From Narthecium ossifragum (Eukaryota > Streptophyta > Magnoliopsida > Dioscoreales > Nartheciaceae): a stretch of DNA of 64,000 bases. The position numbers and the translations under genes were made by a program. The first letter of the stretch is position 1, and each line of letters begins with the position of its first letter. This document shows, piece by piece, positions 33,154-44,615 of the stretch. The stretch is from assembly GCA_963920575.1 (NCBI GenBank), contig OY986964.1, positions 16,247,987-16,311,986 on the forward strand. Reading direction: 5' to 3'. Below the pieces are notes generated by a model, which was not told the origin of the DNA, ran no database searches, and worked only from the letters and a program-made list of their open reading frames with translations.

Positions 33154-34127
33154 ATTTTTTATCTCACTCAAATGTGTCACGCACAGTGGTCGCAGTGCAG
33201 TACAACATAAGAGAGGTCGAACCCACAGAGAGACAAGCAGGAAAGATCCAGAAACACAGATAACAATATATCGAAAACAATCAAGAGCGATAAAAGTGAA
33301 GAAAATAGATCGAAGATGTAATGATAAGATAAAGTTAACGAAAGAAATCAAGATTTGAATGAGGCTAGGCTTCAGGAATCACTTCACTCGGATTTTAGGT
33401 TCTTCTCTTCTCAATGGTTCATATAATACTCAGTTAATGGATTCACATCGCAATCACTTTAACCGGAAGATGTGGAACTATAAACCTAACAAAATATATA
33501 AATGTCTCTTCCTACGATTGATTCTTCCTTATTATAGGTCCAACTTCATCCAACCCAAACCTAAGAATACACGATACCGGCTGTCACTACAGGCAACGCG
33601 CAGCAAAAGTTTATCGGGACAAAGCCCTAACTCTATCTAACCGGATCTCTAAAAATACACAACACCAACTCTCATAATCGGCAATGCATAGCAAAGATTC
33701 CTCGGGATAGAGCCCCAACCTTGTCTTACCAGATCCCTAAGAAAACACAATACCTTTTTTTACTACGGGCAATGCATAGCAAGGTCTCGCGAGACTCGGT
33801 AGGAAAATGAAAAGAGATAACTATGGGATTATAAGATCATGAAAGAAGCATGACTGGATTCATAATATTAATCATCCACATAGAAATCTATAGTCTGAAA
33901 ATAATCTTTGAAGATCCAATACATAGAAAAGAGGTTAACAATAAAGATTAAAACTATGAACCATTGTTGGAGAAGAGGCACCAGTCCTCGCTAGATCATC
34001 CGTCCGCCATGCCCGCGGATTACTCGGCCATGGATGGAGATTCTTTCATCTCCTTCCTTTGGAAAACGTCCAGGAAAGAGCCTCCAAAAACGTCCAAGAA
34101 CTCCCTTTTGATTAACCCTAAGTTTCC

Positions 34128-34136
34128 TATTTATAG
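34128..34136 (-). promoter_or_regulatory. TATA box in 5' LTR of A2
   Basis: CTATAAATA on the minus strand. The first palindrome starts 64 bp away at 34200. Confidence 0.6.
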
Positions 34137-34199
34137 CCCCAAAGTCTCTCCATCTTCAGATTAGATCTAAACCGTTGATTTGCTTCACTGGGAAAGTAG

Positions 34200-34528
34200 G
34201 ATCGATCCCTCCATAGGTGTCGGATCGATCCCTTACATCAAAATCTTCAATTTCTGGCTACACCCGAGTCGGATCGATCGGACTATGGGTGTCGGATCGA
34301 TCGGACTCAATAGGATGGATGGAGGGATCGATTTGACTGTGTACAGCTGAAAAGTACGCGTTCTATCAGGTTTCTGCATAGTCAGATCGATCAGACTATG
34401 GGTGTCGGATCGATCGGACTCAGTAGGATAGATGGAGGGATCGATCTGACTGTGTACAGCTGAAAAGTATGCGTTCTGTCAGGTTTCTGCATAGTCGGAT
34501 CGATCCTACTTTAGGTGTCGGATCGAGC
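34200..34528. repeat. GATCGATC palindrome pairs in LTR of A2
   Basis: Motifs such as CGGATCGATCGG. Pairs start 23 bp apart, for example 34272/34295 and 34498/34521. A segment of about 115 bp with one pair is tandemly repeated (near 34270-34385 and 34385-34500). The equivalent slot in solo LTRs of the same family holds GGTCGACC motifs. Confidence 0.85.
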
Positions 34529-35545
34529 GGACTTTCCAGCGTATTTACTATTTTGCCATCCAGACTGCGCCATTGGTACTAAAATTGCCATAACTTCCTC
34601 TAGGAAACTCGGAATTATGAACTGTGAAATTCTACAGAAACTAGACTTCAAGAGCTTTCCAACCATATATGGCACATCATCTGATTCTTCATGAGAAGGT
34701 ACGGTTTAATTTTTGAAGTTGATCCATATACTCTTTTCAGCTTCTTTTAGCTCCAATTTTCCACATTTTCAAAACAATTATGTGAACCATATAAAAATAT
34801 AAAAATAGTGCTAAAGAAGTTGATTAAGGGTGAAGATATAGCAATTGAGATGGTTATAAGGTTGTTCAGTGTGCACTTTCATGTACTCATCAGTGTTCGC
34901 GTAAATCGGTTGAATTTCCTGGAAAAAAAGAAGAAAAAAAAAAAAAGGTTTCATACTTAGTAACTGGGCAATGTGCCTAATAAGGTGTGTTGTTCGCGTA
35001 AAATAGTTGAAATTCCTGCAGAAAAAGAAAAGAAAAGAAAAATGAATAAAAGCAGAGATTGCTATGTGATAAGTGGAAAATATATGTTGGATAGGATTGT
35101 GATCTTGAATAGTTGAAGTGTTTAGATATAATTGATACTCTAAAGCATGTGGAACCTCATTCACACACAGGAGTGTTAAAGTTATTTTTAATCACGATTA
35201 AATATGTTGAAGTGTTAGAAATATGTTATGATATGTTTTGATTTACTATGTTTTTATATGACTATGAGTTGAAGGGTATATTCATGGATATGATTTCTAT
35301 TTCATGCATTAGAGTTGATGAATATCGTGATTGATTTCTAATGATATATTCAAGGGAATGTATAGATGTTTGTGGGTGTCATCCCTGAAAACCCTCAGGA
35401 GACTATAACTCCTCCACTAGGGTAACCCAGGGGTTTAAAGGCTTGTTGCACATGCTAAGTGCAACCGTGAGACCTACAAAAGTGGCTAGTTAGATTTATT
35501 ACTTTTCTTTTATATTTTCTTTGCTCGAGGACTAGCAAAGTGTAA

Positions 35546-35556
35546 GTTGGGGGGTG
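35546..35556 (+). other. Polypurine tract of element C
   Basis: GTTGGGGGGTG directly before the LTR start TGATGAG, preceded by GCTCGAGGACTAGCAAAG. Confidence 0.9.
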
Positions 35557-36964
35557 TGATGAGTCACTAAATATTCATACTTAAACCCCTTAATTTACAT
35601 TTGTTAGCCCGAGAGTGTTTGTATTTGATAGTTTGTTAATTGATTTCAGGTTTAATGAAGATTTAAGTTAGAAAATACAGAAAAGGATTAATATGTGGAA
35701 ATTACGCTGCTCCGCTGTCAGTTTGAAAAGAATTCATTGAATTCTCCAGTTAGCTCCTAAATTCCTGAAATTTAGAGGAAGTATAGAAGACTTCAAGATG
35801 AACAACTTTCATGTTGGACACTTCACGAGATTCTGGACAGATTAATAGCCGTTTTCAAGAATATGAAGATAAACAGATGCTGGGAGACTGGTCCGTCGAC
35901 GCTCAGGAGAATATTCGTCACATATTCCAGATAAGTTCAAATAATTTCAAATCTTTGGGAAAGGACAGAAGACTTCTTAATCTATATCTTTCATGTTGAG
36001 CACATTTCCAAATTCTGGACGAGTTGAACCCAGTCGTGACTGGAAGAGGCTGTCACACTTAAACTAGGAAATCCGAGTTGCACTTGAGGTCCAACTCAAC
36101 CCAAAACCCTAATTCCGGGAATACACCTATAAGAAGGTGTTTGCTGGCCGAAAATTGGAGGTCCCCATAGAGAGAAAAGAGAGAACTAGGGTTTGGAGGA
36201 TTCTATGGAGAAGATGGAGCTACAACGTGGATCCCAATCGTTCTTCATCGAATCTAAGGCTTCCATCACAAAGATGAGTAGCTAATTCTGTACTTAGGGA
36301 TCTCATGAAGCTTTAGTAGATCTTCTTTGTATATTCTAGTTTGATTCTTATTATATTTTCAAGACATGATCCTATGAATATAGTTTTATTTTATAAAGAG
36401 TTGAGGGAACAGAATTCCTTGACGTACATTCAGACCTACTTGATTGTTGTGCTTGATGGTAGAGATTCGTAGGATGGTTTTCATGCTGCTTTTGTGTATG
36501 TCTTTGAGATAATCTATGGTAGATGAAGATAGGTTGTACTCAGATTAAGTTCGAAGACAATCTATGCTAAGTTTAGGTAGGTTATGCCTTAGGGAAGCAA
36601 TCGCATTATTTTAGGGATTCATGTAAGCTTAAGAAGCTGTGAATCCATAATGTCGAGATAAGAAAACAAGAGGATAACTAGAGAATATAGGAAGTGAAAC
36701 TAAAGTGGATTGAATAATCCCTAGGTTTTCTCTCATTAATCTATTCCAATTTCGCTAACCGCTTTCTTAATTAGTTTTAATTAATCCATTTCTAAAATCC
36801 AAATCAATTCTTTTCGCTTAGGTTTAGAATTCTGAGATTTAATTCTGGTTTCTCCTTCGTAATCAAAGTTTTCCCTGAGGACCGACCCCGTATTTCACCA
36901 TTATTCTATCTTATTAATTTAGTGTTGAAAAAAATGTTTTAACGACGACGTTTGTGAGCGATCA
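35557..36964 (+). repeat. 3' LTR of element C
   Basis: 1408 bp from TGATGAGTCACT to GAGCGATCA. It is followed not by flanking DNA but by a second primer site. Confidence 0.9.
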
Positions 36965-36969
36965 ATTTT

Positions 36970-36987
36970 TGGCGCCGTTGCCGGGGA
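36970..36987 (+). other. Second primer binding site, after the 3' LTR of C
   Basis: TGGCGCCGTTGCCGGGGA, then the leader phrase aatcttttgatttacaa and ggagtatc, the same as after the 5' LTR. About 25 bp later the similarity ends and sequence of element E follows up to its polypurine tract. Confidence 0.9.
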
Positions 36988-37209
36988 ATCTTTTGATTTA
37001 CAATGGAGTATCAATTTTTGAAGTATAGAAGTTAATTTCATATGTTGGTAGTATGTGTATGGGTATAAGAAGTTTTTGTGCTCTGTACTATACATGACAC
37101 TAATGACCTGTCAAGGTAGAATTTATATCATGCATGTCTACATCCTTATACCGTTGGTGTGCTTAATTATGTTCTTATACGCTTTAAATTGCTACGGACT
37201 AGCAATAAG

Positions 37210-37222
37210 CTGGTGGGGGGTG
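37210..37222 (+). other. Polypurine tract of element E
   Basis: CTGGTGGGGGGTG directly before TGATGAGTGCATG, preceded by ggactagcaataag, a relative of the motif before the C polypurine tract. Confidence 0.85.
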
Positions 37223-38691
37223 TGATGAGTGCATGAAAGTGCACTCTGAACATGACTAAGAGCAGCTTATTTGCTAAATTTTCATGATTAATATAGACGA
37301 TTTCGTCTATATATGTTACTTCACAAAGTTATTTGTATTATGCAGGAAATTGAAGTAAAGATGGGTTTTTAAGGTCAAAACTGTACATTTTCAGAACAAA
37401 CCAGATGATGTACCATATATGGTTGGAAAGCTCTGGAAGTCTAGTTTCCGAGAGTTTTTACGGTTCATGATTTGGAGTTTCGTAGACGAAGATATGCTAT
37501 TTTTAGTACGTGAGGTGCAGGAGCAAGCAGTTACGGAAGAAAAAGATCGATATGACCCCAAAGAAGATCGATCTATTTTTGTGCTCAGATGCTGACAGAG
37601 AGCTAGTTTCAAGAAGATCAATCCTTTTCCCTATGCAGATCGATCTTAGTCGGGGCGACCCAGGTTACGGAAAATGAGGAAAAATTCAGTTTCGTCGACT
37701 GGTAGGGAAATATTCGGAACATATTCTTTGGAAGTTGAAATATTCTGAACTTTTAATACATGATAGAAGGCTCAGAGATCTACAACTTTATGTTGGACAT
37801 TTTGTGAGATTCTGGATGGGGTGATAACAGATTGGAAGAATAGATGAAGTTACATAAGCTGGAAAACGGTTCTGTCAAAGCTGAGAAGAATATTCGTCCA
37901 ATATTCTAAATAACTCCAAATATTGTGAAATCATCGGGATCTGACAAAAGACTTCCTAATATACAACTTTCATGTTGAGCAAGTTTCCAAATACGGGTCA
38001 GGTATGTCGCGGGCATGGCGGACGGATGATCTAGCGAGCATTAGGGTTTCTTCTTCATCATGGTTCATAGTTTTAATCTTTATTGTTAAACTCTTTTCTA
38101 TGTTTTGAATCTTCAAGGATTATATCTATTGTTTACCTACTTTATCTTGTGAAATCTTTGCTATGCATTGCCGATTGTGAGAGTTGGTATTGTGTATTCT
38201 TAGAGATCTGCTAAGATAGAGGTAGGGCTTTGTCCCGATGAAATTTTGCTATACGTTGCCTGTAGTGACAGCCGGTATCATATATAATTAGGTTTGTGTT
38301 GGATAAAGTTAGAACTATAATAAGGAAGAATCAATCGTAGGAGGAGACATTTATATATTTTGTTAGATTCATAATTCCATATCTTCCGGTTAAGGTGATT
38401 GGGATGTGAATCCCTTAACTGAGTATTGAATGAACCGTTGGTAGAAGAAGAACCTAAGTCCGAGTGAAGGGATTCCTGACGCCTAGCCATCTTAACACAT
38501 TGATATCTCTAGTTAATATTGAATTATCATTAAAGCCTTTGATCTAATTTAGTTAATTCTTAAGTTCTCGTTTGTCTTTAATTCATTATTATTTGCGTTT
38601 TGGATGTTTCTGCTTGTGTCTCTGTGGGTTCGACCTCTCGTATGTTATGCTGCACCGCGACCGCTATGTGAGACACATTTAAATGATATCA
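37223..38691 (+). repeat. 3' LTR of element E (family A, diverged)
   Basis: 1469 bp from TGATGAGTGCATG to AAATGATATCA. The first and last few hundred bases match other family-A LTRs. The middle is diverged and carries AAGATCGATCTAT-type palindromes at 37545 and 37566 (21 bp apart) and two more by 37650. The right edge is followed by ggtcg of an H LTR. Confidence 0.85.
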
Positions 38692-39450
38692 GGTCGCAGT
38701 ACTGTCGTAATGCCGGGACCAGCTCGGATTGGCTGGCAGTGGTCGGTAGTACCGTTGCAGCAATCCAATTGGACTTGTTTGTTATTTTATCATACTGTTA
38801 CATGCTTACTTCTTACATGTGCATGATCATAGCATGCATTTTTTGATTGTGCATTAGATGCATAAGGATAGGGCATGGGCGATAGGTTGATCGCCGATCC
38901 GAGGCTTTCGGGTAGCTCGGATTTAGCTCTAGGACTGTAGTGGGTAGCTTGGTCCAGATTGGATGGTAGTATTCAGTCGATGTTGATGATAGGCTTAGAT
39001 GACTTGAATACATGTTGATCGATGATTTTAGAGGTCGTGTCGGCCTCGAACCAGGTGCTAAGGGTGCTACCAGTGTCGTCGTGTCATCCTTGGGCAGAGG
39101 GTGTGCCTGCCCGGCTCATGCCCAACAATGTCTTAGTCCTGCTGTATTAGGTGTTTCTGGGATGTACCCAGTTCGTTAGGGTGACCATGGTTGGATACCT
39201 AGAGACACTGGTGGGGTTCTGGGACCCCGTAGCACATCTAGGCCTAGCTTGGGGGCGACACTGTTGAATTCCCTCATTTCTGTGTGTCGTAGTGTAGAAC
39301 CCTACTGAGCTTAGTGCTCACTCGTACTCAGACTGTGTTTTGCAGGTGCATGCGTTAGCTCTTCTTCAGTGGCCCCTACCTGGCAGGTGTTTGGTGGCAC
39401 GGCGGCGTCTGGCGGTGCTTGAGAGCGGTGATCGTCATCTATACCCCTTT
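38692..39450 (+). repeat. 5' LTR of H, part 1
   Basis: It matches 58760-59500 (solo LTR H3) closely. Its beginning is lost at the junction with element E. It is interrupted at CCTTT by solo LTR H2 and resumes at 41759. Confidence 0.85.
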
Positions 39451-39662
39451 TTGGAGGACCTGCCCCTCTACTCCTGTGGCTCGTTATAGACCGCAAGGGC
39501 AATTTGGTAATTTGCGCCTTGTTGGTTTGTTTCACACCCGTTTGTGCACACACTGGCCATGTTTGTGTTAATGTTTGATTAGAAAGGTTAGGTGGACTCG
39601 GGATCGAAAGATCCGGGCTTGGGCTTAAGTTTTAATCCAAGTCTAGCTTTCTGCGCCTAAAG

Positions 39663-39761
39663 GATCGATCTTTCCTTGCTAAAAGGATCGATCTTCTAAT
39701 GCCAGAAAGTAAAGGTGTGATCTTCAAGAAGGATTGATCCTTCCTCTTGGAAAGATCGATC
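39663..39761. repeat. GATCGATC palindromes upstream of TATA in H2
   Basis: GATCGATC at 39663 and 39686 (23 bp apart), a mutated copy GATTGATC near 39732 and another at 39754, 22 bp later. The last ends 23 bp before the TATA box. Confidence 0.8.
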
Positions 39762-39783
39762 TTTCATAGGTCGGTTCGTTTGT

Positions 39784-39791
39784 CTATAAAA
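39784..39791 (+). promoter_or_regulatory. TATA box of H2
   Basis: CTATAAAA within 'tgtctataaaacgg'. Confidence 0.6.
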
Positions 39792-40133
39792 CGGACGTGA
39801 TCTTATTCCTTGAATCCCTTTTGAAATCCGCGTTCTTAAGCTCAGAGCTGCCCGATTTTGAAGAGATTTCGGACGATCCAAGGCCTTGCAGCTGGGATTG
39901 AAGCTACTCTTGCCTAGGTAGGGATCCTGCCTATGTTTCCTATCCGGTTTTGTGAGTTTGGGTTTGATTGAAGCTTGTTTTGCTTAGATCTTGGTAAATA
40001 CTTGTTGGTTTATAGTATTTCCACCCGTTTTGGACTTGTGGTCCTTCGTACTACCAGATCCCAAGGTTTTGTGGGATTTGATAGAGTTTTTCGACGGTAT
40101 TTCTCGTCGGAGGTTTGCCGGAGAACCCAACAA

Positions 40134-40400
40134 GATCGATCTTTCTGGGGTTTAGGGTTTAGGGGAGAAAGATCGATCCTTCTTCGTTGGTCATGTTGAA
40201 CCTGAGCATGATCGATCATCTGGTGAGAATGATCGATCCTTGTGCCCTAAGTAGCATGGGATCCTCCTTGTCGCGAGGAGGATCGATCTTCCTGGGAGGA
40301 AGGATCGATCTTCCTTGGCGCAGCAAGGAGGATATCCTCTATCGCGAGGATGCTCTCTGTCGCTTGGAAGATCGATCTTCCGTTGGGGGAAGGATCGATC
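40134..40400. repeat. Second palindrome array, in the transcribed part of H2
   Basis: GATCGATC pairs 40210/40231, 40281/40303 and 40370/40393 at 21-23 bp. One more lies at 40134 with a distant partner at 40172. They lie about 350-600 bp after the TATA box. Confidence 0.8.
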
Positions 40401-41753
40401 CTTCGACGGCAGAGAGGGATTTCTTCTTGGTTTTGCCCGCGGGGCATTGTATATGGAGTTTTCTTTACAGCTTTATATCTGGTACATATCTTAAGCATGC
40501 TAGCCCCATATTAGGGGCAGTTGTGAATCAGGAGAGTGATGACTCCTGGGATGTTTAGAATAAGCGGGTGAGTGGCCCTATCGCTTTCCTTAGCGTTGCA
40601 TGCGGCGTGCACCGAGGGCTTTTACCTGCGTGGTTTATCTCTGTTGTTTGCGGGGCTGCTTTCCGATGTAGGTTGCTGGCGGACTGGCTGGCAGTTGGTG
40701 GTGTACCACTGCAGCAGTCCCAGACCTTAAATACTAGTTCACCACCACGGGGCGGCAGTGTGCCGAGCCCAGACCGTGTCATGCTATCATCACATATTGT
40801 TGCATGCCTCACTGCTTATACTGTGTATGTTCATCGCATGCATCTCTGTTGTGCATTAGTTGCATGGTTAGGGCGTGGGCGATCTGTGGGTCGCCGTCCC
40901 GAGGCTGGAAACTCGGATATAGCCCTAGGACCGGGGTTGGGTAGTTTGGACCCAGTTCGAATTGTGATGTCCAGTCAAACTTGATGATAGGCTTAGATGA
41001 CTGGTACACATGTTGATTGATGATTGTAGAGGTCATGTCGGCCTCGAGTCGGATGTTGAGGTGTAGTCGGTGTCCCACTGTGTTGACTCTTGAGTTGAGG
41101 AGTTGCCTACTCAGCGGTGCCAATCCCCGCCTGTAGTGCCTTTCCCTGCTTGTGAGCCAGCAGTGTTGTTCCTGCTACTGAGTGTGACCTGACATGCGAC
41201 CAGCTCGACTGAAAGACCATGATTGTGGGCCTCAAGGACACGCGGTCGAGTTATGGGGCCTCTGTATACACCCAGGTCTTACTTGTGGGCGACACTATTG
41301 CGTTTCCCTCTTCCTTCTATGTGTCGTAGTGTAGTTTCCCTGCTGAGCTTAGTTGCTCACTCCTACCCGGGCTACGTTTTGCAGGTGCAGGCGTTAGCTC
41401 CTCTTCGGTGGCCCCTACCGGGCAGTTGATCGGCGATGCGGCGGCGCCAAGTGGAGTCTGAGAGGTGGTGATCATTTACGGCTTATGACCCTATGTTAGT
41501 TAGTCTCCTACGGGAGTGTTAATGTTGCATTCAAATTTTCCCCTCTCCGAGGATATGTATATTAAACACTTTGGGTTTTGAATCTGTGGTTCGAGGTTCT
41601 GTTAATTAATTGTTGTTTTAAATTGGGGGGTGTTTGATGAACTTCTAGGGAGACCAATAGGTTAGAGGGAACCCTCGCCAATTTTTCCGCGGTTTGTAGG
41701 TTTCGGTTCACGTCGCCCGGCCCGGTTGGGCTTTCGCGGGTCAGGGTGCGACA

Positions 41754-41993
41754 CCTTTTGTTTAAATAGTTTCCTACGGGAGTGTGATGAATATAAATGT
41801 ACCCTTTGAGGTTTTGAAATCTTTTGTATTATATCTTTTTAGGTTGTTAATTATTGTTAATTTTGGGTACTTGTGAAATGTTTAGGGAGACCAATAAGAT
41901 AGAGGGAACCCTCACCAAAATTATTCCGTATTTAGTTAGGTTCCGGTTCGTGTCGCCCGGCCCGGTTGGGTCTTTGCGGGTCGGGGTGCGACA
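41754..41993 (+). repeat. 5' LTR of H, part 2
   Basis: It continues the LTR after H2 ('tgtttaaatag tttcctacggg') and ends GGTGCGACA. The following 228 bp to gag (41994-42221) hold no recognisable primer site. The first 35 bp of it also follow the 3' LTR at 52837. Confidence 0.8.
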
Positions 41994-42221
41994 CAACTCG
42001 TCTCCGCCCATCCTCGGACCAGATCAGGATTCGGTTGAGATTGAGCGTGGGATAAGATAGTTCTATGTCTAGAACATCCGTGCATGCTCTTCTATGATGT
42101 GTTATGCTTTATGCTTTGTTATTCGTTGTGTCGTTTGTTTTGTGGTTTCTAACGAGTGGACGCTCATTTGTCGTTGGTGATTTGAGCAGATGTTCGAGCT
42201 CGAGGCTGAACTTTGATTGTT

Positions 42222-43336
42222 GATCGGGGTGGGGCACGACCTGGTCGACCCACCCGACCAGACAGGGTGGCACTTGTCAGGGAGGTCAGAGCTAGACGGG
42301 CTGAACCGTCACCAGTAACGGTTTCGGTCGCACGGGAGGAGGCCTTTCTCGCCGAGTAGAGGGTCCTCGCTCCTGTCGACGGGCGGGCCGCTGCGGCGGT
42401 CATGATGCATTTTCAGCGGCTGAACCTACCTAGGTTCAATGGTGAGACTGGAGATCCGACTACAGCGGACGGCTGGCTCAGGGGGAGTCACACGCGTCCT
42501 GGATGCTCTCTTTGTCGAGGATGACTGGATTCGGGTCACCCTCGTGACATTTCAGTTTGACGGAGACGCCCTTGACTGGTGGTCCACTGCCCAACACACC
42601 GGTGACGGAGTGGAGCAGCTGTGGGAGGAGTTTAGGGCGTTGTTCTTGGACACGTACTTCCCGGAGAGTACACGTGACACCCTGTCCCGCGAGTACCATT
42701 CCCTTTTACAGGGTACTCGCTCTGTTCAGCAATATGAAACCCAGTTCAAACATCTGGTCTGTTTTGCGGGGGCAGTGGCAGCAGATCCGATTGCCAGGGC
42801 ACGACAGTACGAGTGGGGACTTTGGCCAGAGATCAGACGACAGACTTGGTCCCACCTCTTCCAAGCGTACCTAGCAGTTCTTAACTGCGCCTTGGTAGTG
42901 GAGGCGCAGTTACAGGACGAGAGGTGCCGTGTAGTTTCATCGGCATCCTCTACCAGCACACCGCAGAGACCCCAGGTCAGAGGGGGATTCAGCAGAGGGC
43001 AGCAACGACATCCATGACTCTTCCGACAGCAGTCGCAGCACCCGCAACAGTTTCAGCCGTCGTTGCCGAGTCCAGCAGGCTAGTTTCTCCTGACGGCCGG
43101 TCGTCTGGGCAAGCTCTGTCAGGGGGAGGCCAGGGTCAGCAGCATGATGGCACGTCAGTCATGTGCTTCCAGTGCGGGCAGCTGGGGCACTTCCGTAGAG
43201 ACTGTCACATGCGAGGATCGCGGGGCGCTATGCCGCAGGGCAGTAGAGGTGGAGGGTCCAGTGCTTGGCAGGGATGCAGTGGTGGGCGCGGATCAGGGGC
43301 TGGACCGAGTCGCTCCAGAGGTGGACGCGACCAGTG
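42222..43336 (+). pseudogene. gag: Gag of element H
   Basis: Typical chromovirus Gag: MMHFQRLN at 42403, then FNGETGDP, a one-base insertion in a run of G near 42482, then VTRVLDALFVEDDW, DALDWW, FRALFLDTYFP and RARQYEWGL. A second frameshift near 42990 leads into a Gln/Pro-rich part and a canonical zinc knuckle CFQCGQLGHFRRDC (43164-43205), followed by a Gly/Arg-rich tail. A TAG at 42358-42360 interrupts the N-terminal part. The start codon is uncertain. Gag assembles the particle and binds RNA through the knuckle. Confidence 0.8.
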
Positions 43337-44505
43337 AGGGCATGTGTTTGCCTTCCCAGCACGTGAGCAGCCGGAGACCATTCAGCTGTACCAGCCACCA
43401 CCGCAGTACCAGCAGGCAACAGCAAAGCCATATGTACTCCGAGGTATCTTTCAGCTTTCTAGTTCTTTAGTAGATGTGCTGATAGATTCCGGGGCGTCTC
43501 ATTCCTATATTGCTAGCAAGTGTGTCGCATGGCTAGGATTAGAGACGAGTTGGCTAGGGGTGGCATAGTCAGTAGACTCACCGATCGGCGGGACAACCAG
43601 GGTAGACCGGGTTTGTCGATCTTGTTTCTTGGATGTTGGAGGCCTCCGTGTCTGTCTAGACATGCGGGTGCTAGATATGACGGGTTTTGATGTGATACTC
43701 GGTATGGACTAGTTAGCAGCATACTCAGCCATCATCGACTGTGGTTGCCGGAGGGTGGTCTCTTGGACACCCGACAGGACACGGTTTGTGTTGTTGGGGG
43801 ATCGATTCTCAACCGATTCCTTTGCTTGTGCTGTGGGAAGGCGTGCTTGCGAGCTTTCAGCCTTGCTGGCCAGCCTGTCCCGATTTGGTTTTGAGGGAGT
43901 GCAAAAGAACAGTTTTCCCAGGATCATGTGTGACTTTGCAGACGTGTTTCCTGAGGTGTTGCCTGGGCTTCCACCGTCCAGAGTGGTCGATTTTGAGATT
44001 GACCTAGTACCATGTACCGCACCGATCTCTCTCTCAGCTTTCAGGATGGCACCAGTAGAGCAGAGAGAGTTGAGGACCCAGTTGGACGAGCTGACCAGCA
44101 GAGGCTTCATCTGTCCCAGCATGTCTCCCTAGGGGGGCACCAGTGTTGTTCGCAAAGAAGAAGGATGGTACCCTTCGACTTTGCATAAACTACAGGTGGC
44201 TCAACAGGGTGATAGTGAAGAACAGGTATCTGATGTCGCAGATCGACGACTTGTTCGACCAGTTGCGAGGATCTTCAGTGTTCTCGAAAATCAACCTCCG
44301 CACAGGCTACCACCAGTTGAGGGTTCAGGATTGCGACATCCCGAAGACAGCTTTCCGGACTTGGTATGGCCTGTACAAGTTCGTGGTGATGCCGTTTGGG
44401 CTGATGAACACACCAGTAGCGTTCATGGATCTGATGCAGAGGATCTTTCGGCCTTTCCTAGACCAGTTCGTCGACGACATTCTGATCTACTCTCAGTCAG
44501 AGGAG
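43337..44505 (+). pseudogene. pol: Protease and first half of reverse transcriptase of H
   Basis: Protease has the intact active site LIDSGASHSYIA (Asp codon 43485-43487) and VLDMTGFDVILGM. Stops lie in the frame at 43334, 43566 and near 43710. Reverse transcriptase follows with CDFADVFPEVLPGLPP, FEIDLVP, FRMAPVE and [10 protein letters not shown], a stop at 44130, then a frameshift into [33 protein letters not shown] and [14 protein letters not shown]. The catalytic motif is QFVDDILIY. Element K has four more residues just before it, so H has a 12-base deletion there. The coding sequence stops at SQSEEGL where the Cassandra cluster begins. About 480 bp of the C-terminal half, present in K, are missing. 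Confidence 0.85.
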
Positions 44506-44615
44506 GGCCTGCGGGCTCCCGGTCCGACCAGGATCCACCCGAGGGCCCCACCCGACACAATATTGTCTGCTTTTGGCTCACCGCAGAAATCTAGGAAAAC
44601 AGAAATCTAGAAAAA

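Larger units (their letters stand above)
30868..34892 (-). mobile_element. Element A2: gag-only family-A retrotransposon, TSD GTGTT
   Basis: Flanks are GTGTT at 30863-30867 and 34893-34897. On the minus strand: 5' LTR (33159-34892), primer site, gag remnant, then a 3' LTR reduced to 30868-31436. The polypurine tract and about 1.1 kb of the 3' LTR are deleted. Total 4025 bp. No pol sequence is visible. Confidence 0.9.
33159..34892 (-). repeat. 5' LTR of A2
   Basis: 1734 bp. The plus-strand left end is TTATCTCACTC, a mutated TGATGTCGCTC. The right end is ACTCATCA before the TSD. Outside the palindrome slot it is closely similar to the solo LTRs at 10017 and 50253. Confidence 0.9.
30741..35010 (+). 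repeat. Three minisatellite units in the 3' region of C, one split by A2
   Basis: Units of about 87-95 bp begin near 30741, 30828 and 34953 with 'acttggtaaccgggcagtg' or variants and continue with 'cctaaccagc', 'tggtgttcgcgtaaaa' and 'ggttgaattt'. The middle unit is interrupted at 30867/34893 by element A2. The intervening 30868-34892 is not repeat sequence. Confidence 0.8.
18820..36964 (+). mobile_element. Element C: Athila-like retrotransposon with complete but broken gag-pol
   Basis: Order on the plus strand: 5' LTR (18820-20031), tRNA-Asp-type primer site, gag, protease, reverse transcriptase, RNase H, integrase, long 3' region, polypurine tract, 3' LTR (35557-36964). It carries three nested insertions: solo LTR B at 20079, solo LTR D at 27676 and element A2 at 30868. 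Removing them leaves roughly 11.2 kb. The left flank is CATGC, but the right LTR is followed by another primer site rather than CATGC, so the right end is not a simple insertion end. Confidence 0.85.
16660..38691 (+). mobile_element. Element E: gag-only family-A retrotransposon, 5'-truncated, hosting element C
   Basis: A family-A gag region (16660-18189), its 3' untranslated part to 18819, then element C, then about 220 bp (36988-37209), a polypurine tract and a family-A 3' LTR (37223-38691). The internal part matches that of element A2 (31437-32927, opposite strand). No pol gene is seen in either copy, so this is a non-autonomous family. The 5' LTR and the start of gag are lost. The right LTR abuts H LTR sequence at 38692, so E probably inserted into element H. 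Its TSD cannot be tested. Confidence 0.65.
39451..41753 (+). mobile_element. Solo LTR H2 inside the LTR of H, TSD CCTTT
   Basis: 2303 bp, flanked by CCTTT at 39446-39450 and 41754-41758. The start is TTGGAGGACC, a mutated TGTGAGGACC. The end is GGTGCGACA. The surrounding LTR reads continuously as in H3 once it is removed. Length is nearly equal to H3 without its insert (2289 bp). Confidence 0.9.
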
